Below are positions 47,461-56,259 of a stretch of 64,000 nt of DNA, in pieces. Position 1 is the first letter of the stretch. The number at the start of each line of letters is the position of its first letter. The stretch covers positions 3,348,001-3,412,000 of the forward strand of contig NC_015740.1 of assembly GCF_000219605.1 (NCBI RefSeq), given 5' to 3'. The notes beneath the pieces were generated by a model. That model did no database searches and was not told where the DNA came from. It was given only the letters and a program-made list of their open reading frames with translations. The position numbers and the translations under genes were made by a program. The stretch comes from Stutzerimonas stutzeri. GTDB taxonomy: Bacteria; Pseudomonadota; Gammaproteobacteria; Pseudomonadales; Pseudomonadaceae.

Positions 47461-47700
47461 CATTTAAGGCTCGGGCACGGCCTGCCGCTATAAAGATGCA
47501 GGGCAGGACGCCGTAGCGCTACTGCATGCGCGCCCGTTATGCAATGTTTCCTTCGGATGACGGGCCGCGCTTGCATCACGCAAGGCACTGCCTGCACAGT
47601 CGCCGCTGCTGACTTACCGGTGTAAATTGCCTCTTTGACGATTGCAGAATGACTATCAATACTTCCGCAACCGCGCGTCGGCACGGAAAAGGACCTTCAT

Positions 47701-49761
47701 TTGAAGCTGGAAATGCGCAATAGCCTGTCACGGAAGCTCCTGCGTGTAGTCCTGCTATCGGCGCTGGCGGTAGGGCTGGTGCTCAGCTGCGCGCAGATCA
47801 TCTTCGGCGCCTACAAGACGCGCCAGCTGATCGAGGCCGATGCCCAGCGCATCCTGCGCATGACGCGCGATCCTTCCACCCAGGCCATCTACAGCCTGGA
47901 TCGGGAAATGGGCGCGCAGGTGATGGAAGGCCTGTTCCAGCACGAATCGATTCGCATGGCCTCGATCGGCCACCCGGACGAAGGCATGCTGGCACTGAAG
48001 ATCCGCCCGCCCATCAGCCTGCCGACCCGCTGGCTGACCGACCCGATCCTTCACCAGGATCGCCAGTTCTCCATTCCGCTGATCGGCAAGCCGCCCTACA
48101 ACGAGTATTACGGCGAACTGCGGATCACCCTGGACACGGCCCAGTACGGCCAGGAATTCGTCAACGACTCCATCGTCATCTTCATCGTCGGCATTCTGCG
48201 CGCCCTCACCCTGGGGCTGGTGCTCTTCCTGATCTACCAGTGGCTGCTGACCCGCCCGCTGACCAAGCTCATCGAGCACCTGGCACAGATCAATCCGGAC
48301 CGCCCCGGCGAGCACAAACTGCCGATGATCCGAGGACATGAGCGCAACGAGCTGGGCCTCTGGGTGGAAACCGCCAACGGCCTGCTGGCCTCCATCGAAC
48401 ACAACATGCACCTGCGCCAGGAAGCCGAGAGCAGCCTGCATCGCATGACCCAGTACGACTCCCTGACCGGCCTGCCTAACCGGCAACAGCTGCAAAGCCA
48501 GCTGGACCATATCCTCGACGAGGCGCGCCGCCTGCAACGACGGGTCGCCGTACTCTGCCTGGGGCTCGACGACTTCAAGGGCATCAACGAGCAGTACAGC
48601 TACCAGGCAGGCGACTGCCTGCTCAAGGGGTTGGCGGATCGCCTGCGCGAATCGGCGGGTCGCCTGGGTGCACTGGCGCGGCTGGGCGGTGACCAGTTCG
48701 TGTTGGTGCTCAGCGGCATCGAACAACCCTATGAGGCTGCCGAACTGGCCCAGGCCGTGCTCGACGACCTGGATAATCCGATCGACCTGGACGGCCACCC
48801 GATTCGTCTGCGCGCCACCATCGGCATCACGCTGTACCCCGAGGATGGTGACAATACCGAGAAGCTGCTGCAAAAGGCCGAGCAGACCATGACGCTGGCC
48901 AAGAGCCGCTCACGCAACCGCTATCAGTTCTACGTCGCCAGCATCGACAGCCAGATGCGCGCGCGGCGGGAGCTGGAGAAGGATCTCAGCGAAGCCCTCA
49001 AGCGCAACGAGTTCCACCTGGTCTACCAGCCGCAGGTCGACTACCGGCAGAACCGCATCACCGGAGTCGAGGCGCTGATTCGCTGGAAGCATCCGCAGGG
49101 CAAGCTGGTACCGCCGGACCTGTTCATACCTCTGGCCGAGCAGAACGGCAGCATCATCGAAATCGGCAAGTGGGTGCTCGACCAGGCCTGCAGCCAGCTG
49201 CGCCAGTGGCACGCCGAGGGGCATACCGGGCTGCGTGTGGCGGTGAACCTGTCCACCGTGCAGCTGCGTCATCCGCAGCTGCCAGCCATGATCGGCGAGC
49301 TGCTGCAGGCCCATCAGTTGCCCGCCGAGACCCTCGAACTGGAGGTCACCGAGACTGGCCTGATGGAAGATATCGACGCGGCGGCGCACAACCTGCACAG
49401 CCTGCGACGCTCCGGCGCGCTGATCGCCATCGACGACTTCGGCACCGGCTATTCCTCGCTGAGCTATCTGAAAAGCCTGCCACTGGACAAGATCAAGATC
49501 GACAAGAGCTTCGTGCAGGACATCGGTCAGGACGAGGGCGCAACCATCGTCCGGGCGATCATCCAGCTGGGCAAAAGCCTCGGCATGACCGTGATCGCGG
49601 AAGGCGTCGAAACTCCTGAGCAGGAAGCCTACCTGATCGCCGAGGGCTGTCAGGAAGGCCAGGGCTACTACTACAGCAAGCCCCTGCCGGCGCGGGATCT
49701 CGACCTGCTGCTGCGCCAGTCGGCGCCCTTCGACCGAGCGGGCAACTCCGAGCTGCGCTAG
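47701..49761 (+). CDS. bifA: c-di-GMP phosphodiesterase BifA (GGDQF-EAL)
   Basis: A 686-residue inner-membrane protein. TM1 is at about 12-35, a periplasmic domain runs to about 160, and TM2 is at about 161-180. A degenerate GGDEF domain has GGDQF (329-333), and an intact EAL domain has EAL (457-459), EVTET, DDFGTGYSS (578 on) and AEGVET. BifA of P. aeruginosa has the same GGDQF change and lowers c-di-GMP, promoting swarming and reducing biofilm. The start may be TTG 47701 or the in-frame ATG at 47713. Confidence 0.93.
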   Translation: MKLEMRNSLSRKLLRVVLLSALAVGLVLSCAQIIFGAYKTRQLIEADAQRILRMTRDPSTQAIYSLDREMGAQVMEGLFQHESIRMASIGHPDEGMLALKIRPPISLPTRWLTDPILHQDRQFSIPLIGKPPYNEYYGELRITLDTAQYGQEFVNDSIVIFIVGILRALTLGLVLFLIYQWLLTRPLTKLIEHLAQINPDRPGEHKLPMIRGHERNELGLWVETANGLLASIEHNMHLRQEAESSLHRMTQYDSLTGLPNRQQLQSQLDHILDEARRLQRRVAVLCLGLDDFKGINEQYSYQAGDCLLKGLADRLRESAGRLGALARLGGDQFVLVLSGIEQPYEAAELAQAVLDDLDNPIDLDGHPIRLRATIGITLYPEDGDNTEKLLQKAEQTMTLAKSRSRNRYQFYVASIDSQMRARRELEKDLSEALKRNEFHLVYQPQVDYRQNRITGVEALIRWKHPQGKLVPPDLFIPLAEQNGSIIEIGKWVLDQACSQLRQWHAEGHTGLRVAVNLSTVQLRHPQLPAMIGELLQAHQLPAETLELEVTETGLMEDIDAAAHNLHSLRRSGALIAIDDFGTGYSSLSYLKSLPLDKIKIDKSFVQDIGQDEGATIVRAIIQLGKSLGMTVIAEGVETPEQEAYLIAEGCQEGQGYYYSKPLPARDLDLLLRQSAPFDRAGNSELR

Positions 49762-49866
49762 TCGCGCGGCCACTTTGGCATGCAGCGCCCAAGCGCTGGC
49801 CAGCGCCAGCGACTTGCGCCACACTCGGCGCCCTTCTGGCCCATCGCGGCCGACGACGAGCCGCCC

Positions 49867-50550
49867 ATGAAACGCTTCGTACTGCTGGATACCGCCGCCA
49901 TTCCCGCCGGGGGCGCCTTGTGTCTGTTCGAATATGGCGACGATTTCGTCATCAAGATCCAGGGTGGCAACGGCAACCAGCTGATGAACACTCGCACGCA
50001 CGGCTCGGAAGACGCGCTGGCGGAAATCCCCTGCAAACGGATCGCCAGCCGAGCGCAGGTTCGAGTACTGATCGGCGGGCTGGGGATGGGCTTTACCCTC
50101 GCCTCGACCCTGCGCCAGCTGGGCGCGGACGCCGAGGTACTGGTCGCCGAGCTGGTGCCCGGGGTCATCGAATGGAACCGCGGCGCGCTCGGCGAGAAGT
50201 CCGGCCATCCGCTGCGCGATGCTCGCACCCGGGTACTGAACCAGGATGTAGCCGAACTGCTCCGGGCTCAGCCAGAGGGCTTCGATGCGATCATGCTGGA
50301 TGTCGACAACGGCCCCGAGGGCCTGACGCAGAAGCGCAACAGCTGGCTCTATTCGCTGGATGGCCTCGATGCCTGCGCCCGCGCCTTGCGGCCGGGCGGC
50401 GTACTGGCGGTGTGGTCGGCCAGCGCTGACCGGGCCTTTTCCGAGAAGCTCGCCAGAGCCGGCTTCAAGGCCGAGGAGGTGCAGGTGTACGCCCATGGCA
50501 ACCGCGGCACCCGACATACCATCTGGATTGCCGACAAGCGCAAGCGCTGA
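49867..50550 (+). CDS. Spermidine synthase-like SAM-fold protein
   Basis: A 227-residue protein with a Rossmann methyltransferase-like core. It has VLIGGLGMGFTLASTL (cofactor loop), VAELVPGVIEWNRG and AIMLDVDNGPEG, then RPGGVLAVWSA. These follow the spermine/spermidine synthase superfamily. It is shorter than true SpeE (about 280) and lacks its N-terminal hairpin domain, so another methyl- or aminopropyl-transfer role is likely. The substrate is unknown. Confidence 0.75.
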   Translation: MKRFVLLDTAAIPAGGALCLFEYGDDFVIKIQGGNGNQLMNTRTHGSEDALAEIPCKRIASRAQVRVLIGGLGMGFTLASTLRQLGADAEVLVAELVPGVIEWNRGALGEKSGHPLRDARTRVLNQDVAELLRAQPEGFDAIMLDVDNGPEGLTQKRNSWLYSLDGLDACARALRPGGVLAVWSASADRAFSEKLARAGFKAEEVQVYAHGNRGTRHTIWIADKRKR

Positions 50551-50556
50551 GCGGCC

Positions 50557-51450
50557 CTACCAGGCCGTCACCCCCAGCTGCAACGCCAGCCACAGCGCAC
50601 CTGCCAGACACATCAGCGCGCCGCCCGCCGCCTGCCAGTGGAAGCGTCGCGCCAGCACGTCCTCGCCATGGCTGGACAGCACGAAAGGCAGTGCCTCCGC
50701 CGGCCGCGCCAGGTGATGCAACGCCGGCGCCGTGCTCTGCTGGCGATGCCGGTCTTCGGCCTCGAGCCGCGCCGCCAGGCGCACACGGCTCCATTCCTGC
50801 TCGTCCAACTGGCCGTCGGCGTTGCTGTCGAAACGCTGCAGCAGACCGGCGAAATCACCCTTCCACTCGCGAATCACCTCGCGCTTGGCGGCGGGCAGAT
50901 CCAGCCCGTGCCGACCGCCACCACGGGTGCGGAAATCGCCGATGGCGTAAAGCGGCTCGCCTTCGTGCAGCCGCTCTTCGGTATAGCGGTAGCGTTTGCC
51001 ACTGCTGAACAGACCCAGCCAGCCGCTCGGCGCAACGCCACGAGGGTGGCGCAGATCGCCGGTCCAGACCCGGCGAAAGGCTGGATGGACGTCCGCGCCG
51101 CGCGGATCGATCAGGCATTCGCCGGTGGCGTCGGCCAGACGCAGCCAGGCTTCACTGGTGCCGCGCTCCACCACGTTCCAGCTGCTGCGCTTGCCATTGG
51201 AGCGGTACTCCTCGATACGGTAACGCCACCACAGACAAGGCTCGCCGGTCAGCGGCGCCACTGGCTGTGGCACCGCCAGCTCGCGCAGCACGCCGACCAG
51301 CTCGACATAGCCTTGGGCCGCTGACCGAATGCGCGATGTCGGGGTGTCCAGCAGATGGCGCGCACGCGACCAGCGATCGATGCATATCCATGCGCCGCCG
51401 ACGCAAAGGGCTGCAGCCAGGACGTAAGTGAACAGCTGACCGGGATCCAT
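50557..51450 (-). CDS. GIDE-domain membrane protein with EF-hand
   Basis: A 297-residue protein with a membrane helix at about 6-25, a central GIDE-type domain (PCLWWRYRIEEYRSNGKRSSW, DPRGADV), and a second membrane segment near 275-295. A canonical EF-hand calcium loop (DSNADGQLDEQE, about 208-219) lies between. GIDE domains are known from mitochondrial MUL1-like E3 ligases, but the RING part is absent here. ATG 50 bases would not fit; the ATG at 51450 sits one base after the lemA stop, so the two are co-expressed. Confidence 0.75.
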   Translation of the reverse strand: MDPGQLFTYVLAAALCVGGAWICIDRWSRARHLLDTPTSRIRSAAQGYVELVGVLRELAVPQPVAPLTGEPCLWWRYRIEEYRSNGKRSSWNVVERGTSEAWLRLADATGECLIDPRGADVHPAFRRVWTGDLRHPRGVAPSGWLGLFSSGKRYRYTEERLHEGEPLYAIGDFRTRGGGRHGLDLPAAKREVIREWKGDFAGLLQRFDSNADGQLDEQEWSRVRLAARLEAEDRHRQQSTAPALHHLARPAEALPFVLSSHGEDVLARRFHWQAAGGALMCLAGALWLALQLGVTAW

Positions 51451-51451
51451 C

Positions 51452-52024
51452 TCAGCCAAACAGCGCCTTGAGGTTCACGTCGGCCTTCTCCGCCTCGCTG
51501 AACTGCAGCAGCGCCGCCTCCTTGAAACCGAATGCACGGGCAAGGACGACATCGGGAAATTGCTCGATGCGCACGTTGTTCAGGTTCACGGCCTCGTTGT
51601 ACAGCTCGCGGCGATCGGCGATGCCGCTCTCCAGGCCGCTGATACGCTGCTGCAGATGCCGAAAGCTGTCGTTGGCCTTGAGCTCGGGATAGTTCTCGGC
51701 CAGCGCGAAGAGCCGCCCAAGCCCGGCCCGCAGTCCGGTCTCGGCCTGCCCCAGCGCGCCGACATCGCCCAGCTCGCGCGCACTGGAAACCGCGTTGCGG
51801 GCACTGATCACCTGCTCCAGCGTGTTGCGCTCGTGCTGCATGTACTGGCGGCAGGTCTCCACCAGTTTGGGCAGTTCTTCATGGCGCTGGCGCAACAGCA
51901 CGTCGATGTTCGCCCAGGCCTTGCCGACGCCATGCTTCAGACGCACCAGACCGTTGTAGAGGATCACCCCATAGGCGGCGACGAGGAACAGCACCACCAG
52001 CACAACCACCATACTCAAGCTCAT
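51452..52024 (-). CDS. lemA: LemA family protein
   Basis: A 190-residue protein with an N-terminal membrane helix (about 4-22) and a long helical bundle. YNGLVRLKHGVGKAWANIDVLLRQRHEELPKL and AENYPELKAND are the family marks. LemA proteins are membrane-anchored and of unclear biochemical function, often paired with membrane partners such as GIDE or TPM proteins, as here. The start at 52024 has GGAGAAAGG upstream; the longer frame is unsupported. Confidence 0.9.
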   Translation of the reverse strand: MSLSMVVVLVVLFLVAAYGVILYNGLVRLKHGVGKAWANIDVLLRQRHEELPKLVETCRQYMQHERNTLEQVISARNAVSSARELGDVGALGQAETGLRAGLGRLFALAENYPELKANDSFRHLQQRISGLESGIADRRELYNEAVNLNNVRIEQFPDVVLARAFGFKEAALLQFSEAEKADVNLKALFG

Positions 52025-52115
52025 CCCTTTCTCCAGGCAATTCCAGAACGCCAGCATTCTATCGGCAGCTGCGTAACGCGATAGAGAGCCGGCGCACGCA
52101 TTGGCTTTGCACAAA

Positions 52116-52136
52116 ATGAAAATCTTTCGCATTATT
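52116..52136. promoter_or_regulatory. Candidate Fur box before the imelysin gene
   Basis: The stretch starting ATGAAAATC and ending CGCATTATT agrees at about 18 of 21 bases with Fur boxes of the form ATGATAATCATTCGCATTATC that I recall for pseudomonads. It lies 55 bases before the ATG. Iron repression of the imelysin gene is therefore likely. Confidence 0.6.
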
Positions 52137-52191
52137 GACCGCTTCCGAGCAGTCCTCGGCTTCGTTCACTCGCACGCAAAGGAACCCGCAC

Positions 52192-53526
52192 ATGCTACGC
52201 ACCCCCATCTGGGCAACCGCCAGCCTTCTCGCCGTGGCCATCTCCCTCGCCGGTTGCGGTGAAGACAAGACGCCCACGAACCAGACCGCGGCCCCGCAGA
52301 GCACGACCGAAAGCGTGCCGGCCGAGCAAGCGCAGAAGCCTGACGAGAAGGCCGCCAAGGCTGTGGTCAGCCACTATGCCGACCTGGCGCTGGCCGTGTT
52401 CAGCGATGCCCATGCCACCGCAGTGCAGCTCCAGCAGGCCATCGACGCCCTGCTCGCCAACCCCAGCGAAGAAACCCTGCAGGCCGCTCGCCAGGCCTGG
52501 CTGGCCGCCCGCGTGCCCTACATGCAGACCGAGGTGTTCCGCTTCGGCAACCCGGTGGTGGACGAGTGGGAGGGCCAGCTCAACGCCTGGCCGCTGGACG
52601 AAGGCCTGATCGATTACGTCGAAGGCGACTACCAGCATGCGCTGGGCAACCCGGGCGCCAATGCCAACATCATCGCCAACACCGAGCTGCAGGTCGGCGA
52701 AGACAAGATCGACACCAGCGAGATCACCGCGGAGCTGCTGACCAGCCTCAACGAGCTGGCCGGCTCCGAGGCCAACGTTGCCACCGGCTACCACGCCATC
52801 GAGTTCCTTCTCTGGGGCCAGGACCTCAACGGCACCGGTCCCGGTGCGGGCGAGCGGCCGTACACCGACTACGTCGAAGGCGAGGGCTGCACCGGCGGCA
52901 ATTGTGACCGTCGCCGTACCTATCTGAAGGTGGCCACCGACCTGCTGGTCAGCGATCTGCAGGAGATGGTCGAGCAGTGGCAGCCGGGCGCCGAGAACTA
53001 TCGCGCCAGCCTGGAAGCCGAATCGGCGGAGAACGGCCTGCGCAAGATGCTGTTCGGCATGGGCAGCCTGTCGCTCGGCGAACTGGCCGGCGAGCGCATG
53101 AAGGTCGCCCTGGAGGCCAATTCCACCGAAGACGAGCACGACTGCTTCAGCGACAACACCCACAACTCGCACTTCTACAATGCCCGCGGCATCCGCAACG
53201 TCTATCTGGGCGAGTACAAGCGCGTCGACGGCAGCACCCTGACCGGTCCGAGCCTGGCCTCGCTGGTCCAGGGCGTGAGCCCGGAGGTGGACAGCACGCT
53301 GAAGACCGACCTGGAAAGCACCGAAGCCAAGCTGCAGGTGCTGGTGGAAAGCGCCAACAACGGCGAAGCCTTCGACCAGCTGATCGCCGCCGACAATGCC
53401 GAAGGCCAGGAAAAGGTGCGCAACGCGATCGCCGCGCTGGTCAAGCAGACCGCGTCCATCGAACAGGCTGCTGCTGCCCTCGGCATCAGCGACCTCAACC
53501 CGGACACCGCCGATCACGAATTCTGA
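52192..53526 (+). CDS. icmP: Imelysin-family lipoprotein, IcmP-like
   Basis: A 444-residue exported lipoprotein; the lipobox is SLAGC (Cys19). The imelysin (peptidase M75) domain covers about 60-430 and keeps the GxHxxE motif (GYHAIEF, G199-E204). Paired insertions (GCTGGNC) could form a disulphide. IcmP of P. aeruginosa (PA4370) is the closest named relative; the family, with IrpA and EfeO, is tied to iron uptake. A candidate Fur box lies upstream. It is the first of a group of four iron-type genes. Confidence 0.88.
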   Translation: MLRTPIWATASLLAVAISLAGCGEDKTPTNQTAAPQSTTESVPAEQAQKPDEKAAKAVVSHYADLALAVFSDAHATAVQLQQAIDALLANPSEETLQAARQAWLAARVPYMQTEVFRFGNPVVDEWEGQLNAWPLDEGLIDYVEGDYQHALGNPGANANIIANTELQVGEDKIDTSEITAELLTSLNELAGSEANVATGYHAIEFLLWGQDLNGTGPGAGERPYTDYVEGEGCTGGNCDRRRTYLKVATDLLVSDLQEMVEQWQPGAENYRASLEAESAENGLRKMLFGMGSLSLGELAGERMKVALEANSTEDEHDCFSDNTHNSHFYNARGIRNVYLGEYKRVDGSTLTGPSLASLVQGVSPEVDSTLKTDLESTEAKLQVLVESANNGEAFDQLIAADNAEGQEKVRNAIAALVKQTASIEQAAAALGISDLNPDTADHEF

Positions 53527-53536
53527 TCGGGAGCGG

Positions 53537-53563
53537 CACGGGCGCCGCGCGCTGGCGCCCGTG
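53537..53563. terminator. Strong hairpin between imelysin and di-heme genes
   Basis: CACGGGCGCC and GGCGCCCGTG form a perfect 10-base stem with loop GCGCGCT, 10 bases after the stop. There is no T-run. It may reduce read-through or protect the imelysin message. Confidence 0.45.
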
Positions 53564-53615
53564 TCTCCGTTCGGCGAACAACCGGCGGCGGAGCCTGCAA
53601 TCCGCCGCATCCTCA

Positions 53616-53634
53616 AATGCAAATCCCTCTTATT
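53616..53634. promoter_or_regulatory. Possible second Fur box, before the di-heme gene
   Basis: AATGCAAATCCCTCTTATT resembles Fur boxes such as AATGAGAATCGTTCTTATT with about four differences. It lies 60 bases upstream of the di-heme oxidoreductase start, in an AT-rich stretch. It suggests a separate iron-controlled promoter for the three downstream genes. Confidence 0.45.
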
Positions 53635-53694
53635 CCATTTCGATTAGGCTGCTAAGATTGCGCGGCTTAATCCAACGCTCCGCAGGTATCCCCG

Positions 53695-55113
53695 ATGCGC
53701 CCGTCGTTTCGCCGCTTCTTCCCGCTGCTGGCCGTGTTTCTGGCTGCCTGCGGCAACGACGAAACCCCGCGCTTCGAGCAGGCCGAGCCCGGCGAAGCCC
53801 TCTCGGGCGGTAACGCCACGGTGATGAAGTTCGACCAGAACGCGTTCTCCATGCCATCGGCCAACCTGGCACCGATGCGCCGACTCGACTTCAGCGTCGG
53901 CAACAGCTTCTTCCGCAATCCCTGGGTCATCGCCCCCGCGTCCACTACCGCACGCGACGGTCTCGGCCCGCTGTTCAACACCAACGCCTGCCAGAACTGT
54001 CACATCAAGGACGGGCGCGGGCATCCGCCGGCAGCCGATGCCGCCAGCGCCGTCTCGATGCTGGTACGTCTGTCCATTCCGGCCGGCCCGGAACACGCCG
54101 AAGTCGTCCGCGAGCGCGGCATCGCACCGGAGCCGAGCTATGGCGGCCAGCTGCAGGACATGGCGATTCCCGGCGTCGCGCCGGAGGGCAAGGTGCGCCT
54201 GCGTTACTCCACCGAGCGCGTGCGTTTCGCCGATGGCAGCGAAGTCGAGCTCCGTAAACCGGAGATCGAACTGAGCGAGCTGGGGTACGGCGACATGCAC
54301 CCCGACACCCTGATGTCGCCGCGCATCGCACCGCCGATGATCGGCCTCGGGCTGCTGGAAGCCATCCCAGAGGAAGCGCTGCTGGCCAATGCCGACCCCG
54401 ACGATCGCAATGGCGACGGCATTTCCGGCCGACCCAATCGAGTGTTCGACCAGACCAGCCGGCAGACCGTCATCGGCCGTTTCGGCTGGAAGGCCGGCCA
54501 GCCGAGCCTCAACCAGCAGAACGCCGACGCCTTCTTCAACGACATGGGACTGTCCACCAGCCTGTTCAGCGGCAGCAGCTGCACCGAGCGGCAGGTCGAA
54601 TGCCGGGCGATGCCCAACGGCGGCGAGCCTGAGGTAAGCGACAACATCCTCGCCCAGGTGCTGTTCTACACGCGCAACCTCGGCGTACCGGCACGGCGCA
54701 ACGTTGGTGATCCGCAGGTACTGGCCGGCAAGACACTGTTTCACCGCGCCGGCTGCCACGGCTGCCACGTACCACAGTTCACCACCGCCGCCGATGCCGC
54801 GGAGCCCGAGCTGGCCAATCAGGTGATCCGCCCCTATACCGACCTGCTGCTGCACGACATGGGCGAAGGCCTGGCCGACCACCGCCCCGAGTTCGAGGCC
54901 AGCGGCCGCGAGTGGCGCACCCCACCGCTGTGGGGCATCGGCCTGACCAAGACGGTCAGTGGACATACCCAGTTCCTGCATGACGGGCGCGCCCGCAACC
55001 TGCTCGAAGCCATTCTCTGGCACGGCGGCGAAGCGGAGCGATCGCGCCAGATCGTGCTGGGCTTCGATCAGGACGAACGCAACGCACTGCTGAGCTTCCT
55101 CGAGTCGCTCTGA
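53695..55113 (+). CDS. Di-heme oxidoreductase lipoprotein (DHOR)
   Basis: A 472-residue exported protein; the lipobox is FLAAC (Cys19). Two haem-c sites are visible, CQNCH (C99, C102, H103) and CHGCH (C354, C357, H358). It belongs to the putative thiol/di-heme oxidoreductase family, distantly like MauG and CcpA peroxidases. Its place between two imelysin genes is a conserved arrangement in pseudomonads as I recall. A role in redox change of iron at the cell surface is inference. Confidence 0.88.
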   Translation: MRPSFRRFFPLLAVFLAACGNDETPRFEQAEPGEALSGGNATVMKFDQNAFSMPSANLAPMRRLDFSVGNSFFRNPWVIAPASTTARDGLGPLFNTNACQNCHIKDGRGHPPAADAASAVSMLVRLSIPAGPEHAEVVRERGIAPEPSYGGQLQDMAIPGVAPEGKVRLRYSTERVRFADGSEVELRKPEIELSELGYGDMHPDTLMSPRIAPPMIGLGLLEAIPEEALLANADPDDRNGDGISGRPNRVFDQTSRQTVIGRFGWKAGQPSLNQQNADAFFNDMGLSTSLFSGSSCTERQVECRAMPNGGEPEVSDNILAQVLFYTRNLGVPARRNVGDPQVLAGKTLFHRAGCHGCHVPQFTTAADAAEPELANQVIRPYTDLLLHDMGEGLADHRPEFEASGREWRTPPLWGIGLTKTVSGHTQFLHDGRARNLLEAILWHGGEAERSRQIVLGFDQDERNALLSFLESL

Positions 55114-55181
55114 GTGAACCCATGTATCCATGCTTTCCCGGCGCGAGAGCGCTGCAAACCGGCAATGCCGACGAGGACACC

Positions 55182-56258
55182 ATGATTCGTTCCAACACCC
55201 TGCGCATGGCCAGCGGCGGTCTGTTGACAGCCCTGCTGCTGAGCGCCTGCACGCCTGCCGATCCGCAGGCCGAAACCAGCAAGGCGCTGACCGATGGCGT
55301 CCTGCTGCCCGCCTACACCCACTGGGCCGAAACCGACCGTCGCCTGGCGGCCAGCGCCATCGCCTACTGCGCCGACAACCAGACCCTCGAAGAGGCGCGC
55401 GAAGCCTTCGTCCATGCGCAGACGGCCTGGGCCGGCCTGCAACCCTTGCTGATAGGCCCGATGGGCGAAGGCAACCTAGCCTGGCAGGTGCAGTTCTGGC
55501 CGGACAAGAAAAACCTGGTCGCGCGTCAGGTCACGGCCCTGCTCGGGGCCAAGCCCAACCTCACGCAGGCCGATCTGGACGGTGCCAGCGTCGTCGTACA
55601 GGGTCTCAGCGCCTACGAGTACGTTCTCTTCGACAAGACGATCGATCTCGGCGACAGCGCAACCAAGGCCCGCTACTGCCCGCTGCTGACATCCATCGGT
55701 GAACACCAGCAGCAGCTTGCCGCCGGCGTGCTGCAGCAGTGGGAAGACAAGGACGGCATGGCCGACCAGCTGCGCAGCTTCCCCAACGAGCGCTATGCCG
55801 AGCCAAGCGAGGCGATCGCCGAGCTGCTGCGAGTCCAGGTCACCGCCCTCGATGGCCTGAAGAAGAAGCTCGGCGCCCCGCTCGGTCGACAGACCAAGGG
55901 CCATCCGCAGCCTTACCAGGCCGAGGGCTGGCGCAGCGACACCACGCTGGCCAGCATCGCCGCAGCGGTCAAGGGTGCCGAAAGCCTCTGGCTAGGCGCC
56001 GACAACAACGGCCTGCGTTCGCTACTGCCTGCCGAGCAGGCGGACCTGGCCCAGCGCATCGACGCCGCTTACGCCCAGCTGCTGCAGCACCTGGGCGGGC
56101 TGACGCAACCATTCGGCGTGCAGCTGGCGGACGAACAGGGCCGCAGCGAACTGGATGCGCTCTACCAAGGCATCGACCGTCTGCATCGCCTGCACCAGCA
56201 GGAGCTGGCCCGCGCCCTCGGCGTGCAGATCGGCTTCAACGCTCACGACGGGGACTGA
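55182..56258 (+). CDS. Second imelysin-family lipoprotein
   Basis: A 358-residue exported lipoprotein with lipobox LLSAC (Cys23). It is an imelysin-like protein, shorter than the first copy. The GxHxxE motif reads GLSAYEY (G141-E146), so serine replaces the histidine. That change suggests a different metal site or loss of metal binding. ATG 55182 follows GACGAGG. It overlaps nothing, but its stop is directly at the DUF1513 ATG (TGAG ATG), so the genes are coupled. Confidence 0.85.
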   Translation: MIRSNTLRMASGGLLTALLLSACTPADPQAETSKALTDGVLLPAYTHWAETDRRLAASAIAYCADNQTLEEAREAFVHAQTAWAGLQPLLIGPMGEGNLAWQVQFWPDKKNLVARQVTALLGAKPNLTQADLDGASVVVQGLSAYEYVLFDKTIDLGDSATKARYCPLLTSIGEHQQQLAAGVLQQWEDKDGMADQLRSFPNERYAEPSEAIAELLRVQVTALDGLKKKLGAPLGRQTKGHPQPYQAEGWRSDTTLASIAAAVKGAESLWLGADNNGLRSLLPAEQADLAQRIDAAYAQLLQHLGGLTQPFGVQLADEQGRSELDALYQGIDRLHRLHQQELARALGVQIGFNAHDGD

Positions 56259-56259
56259 G

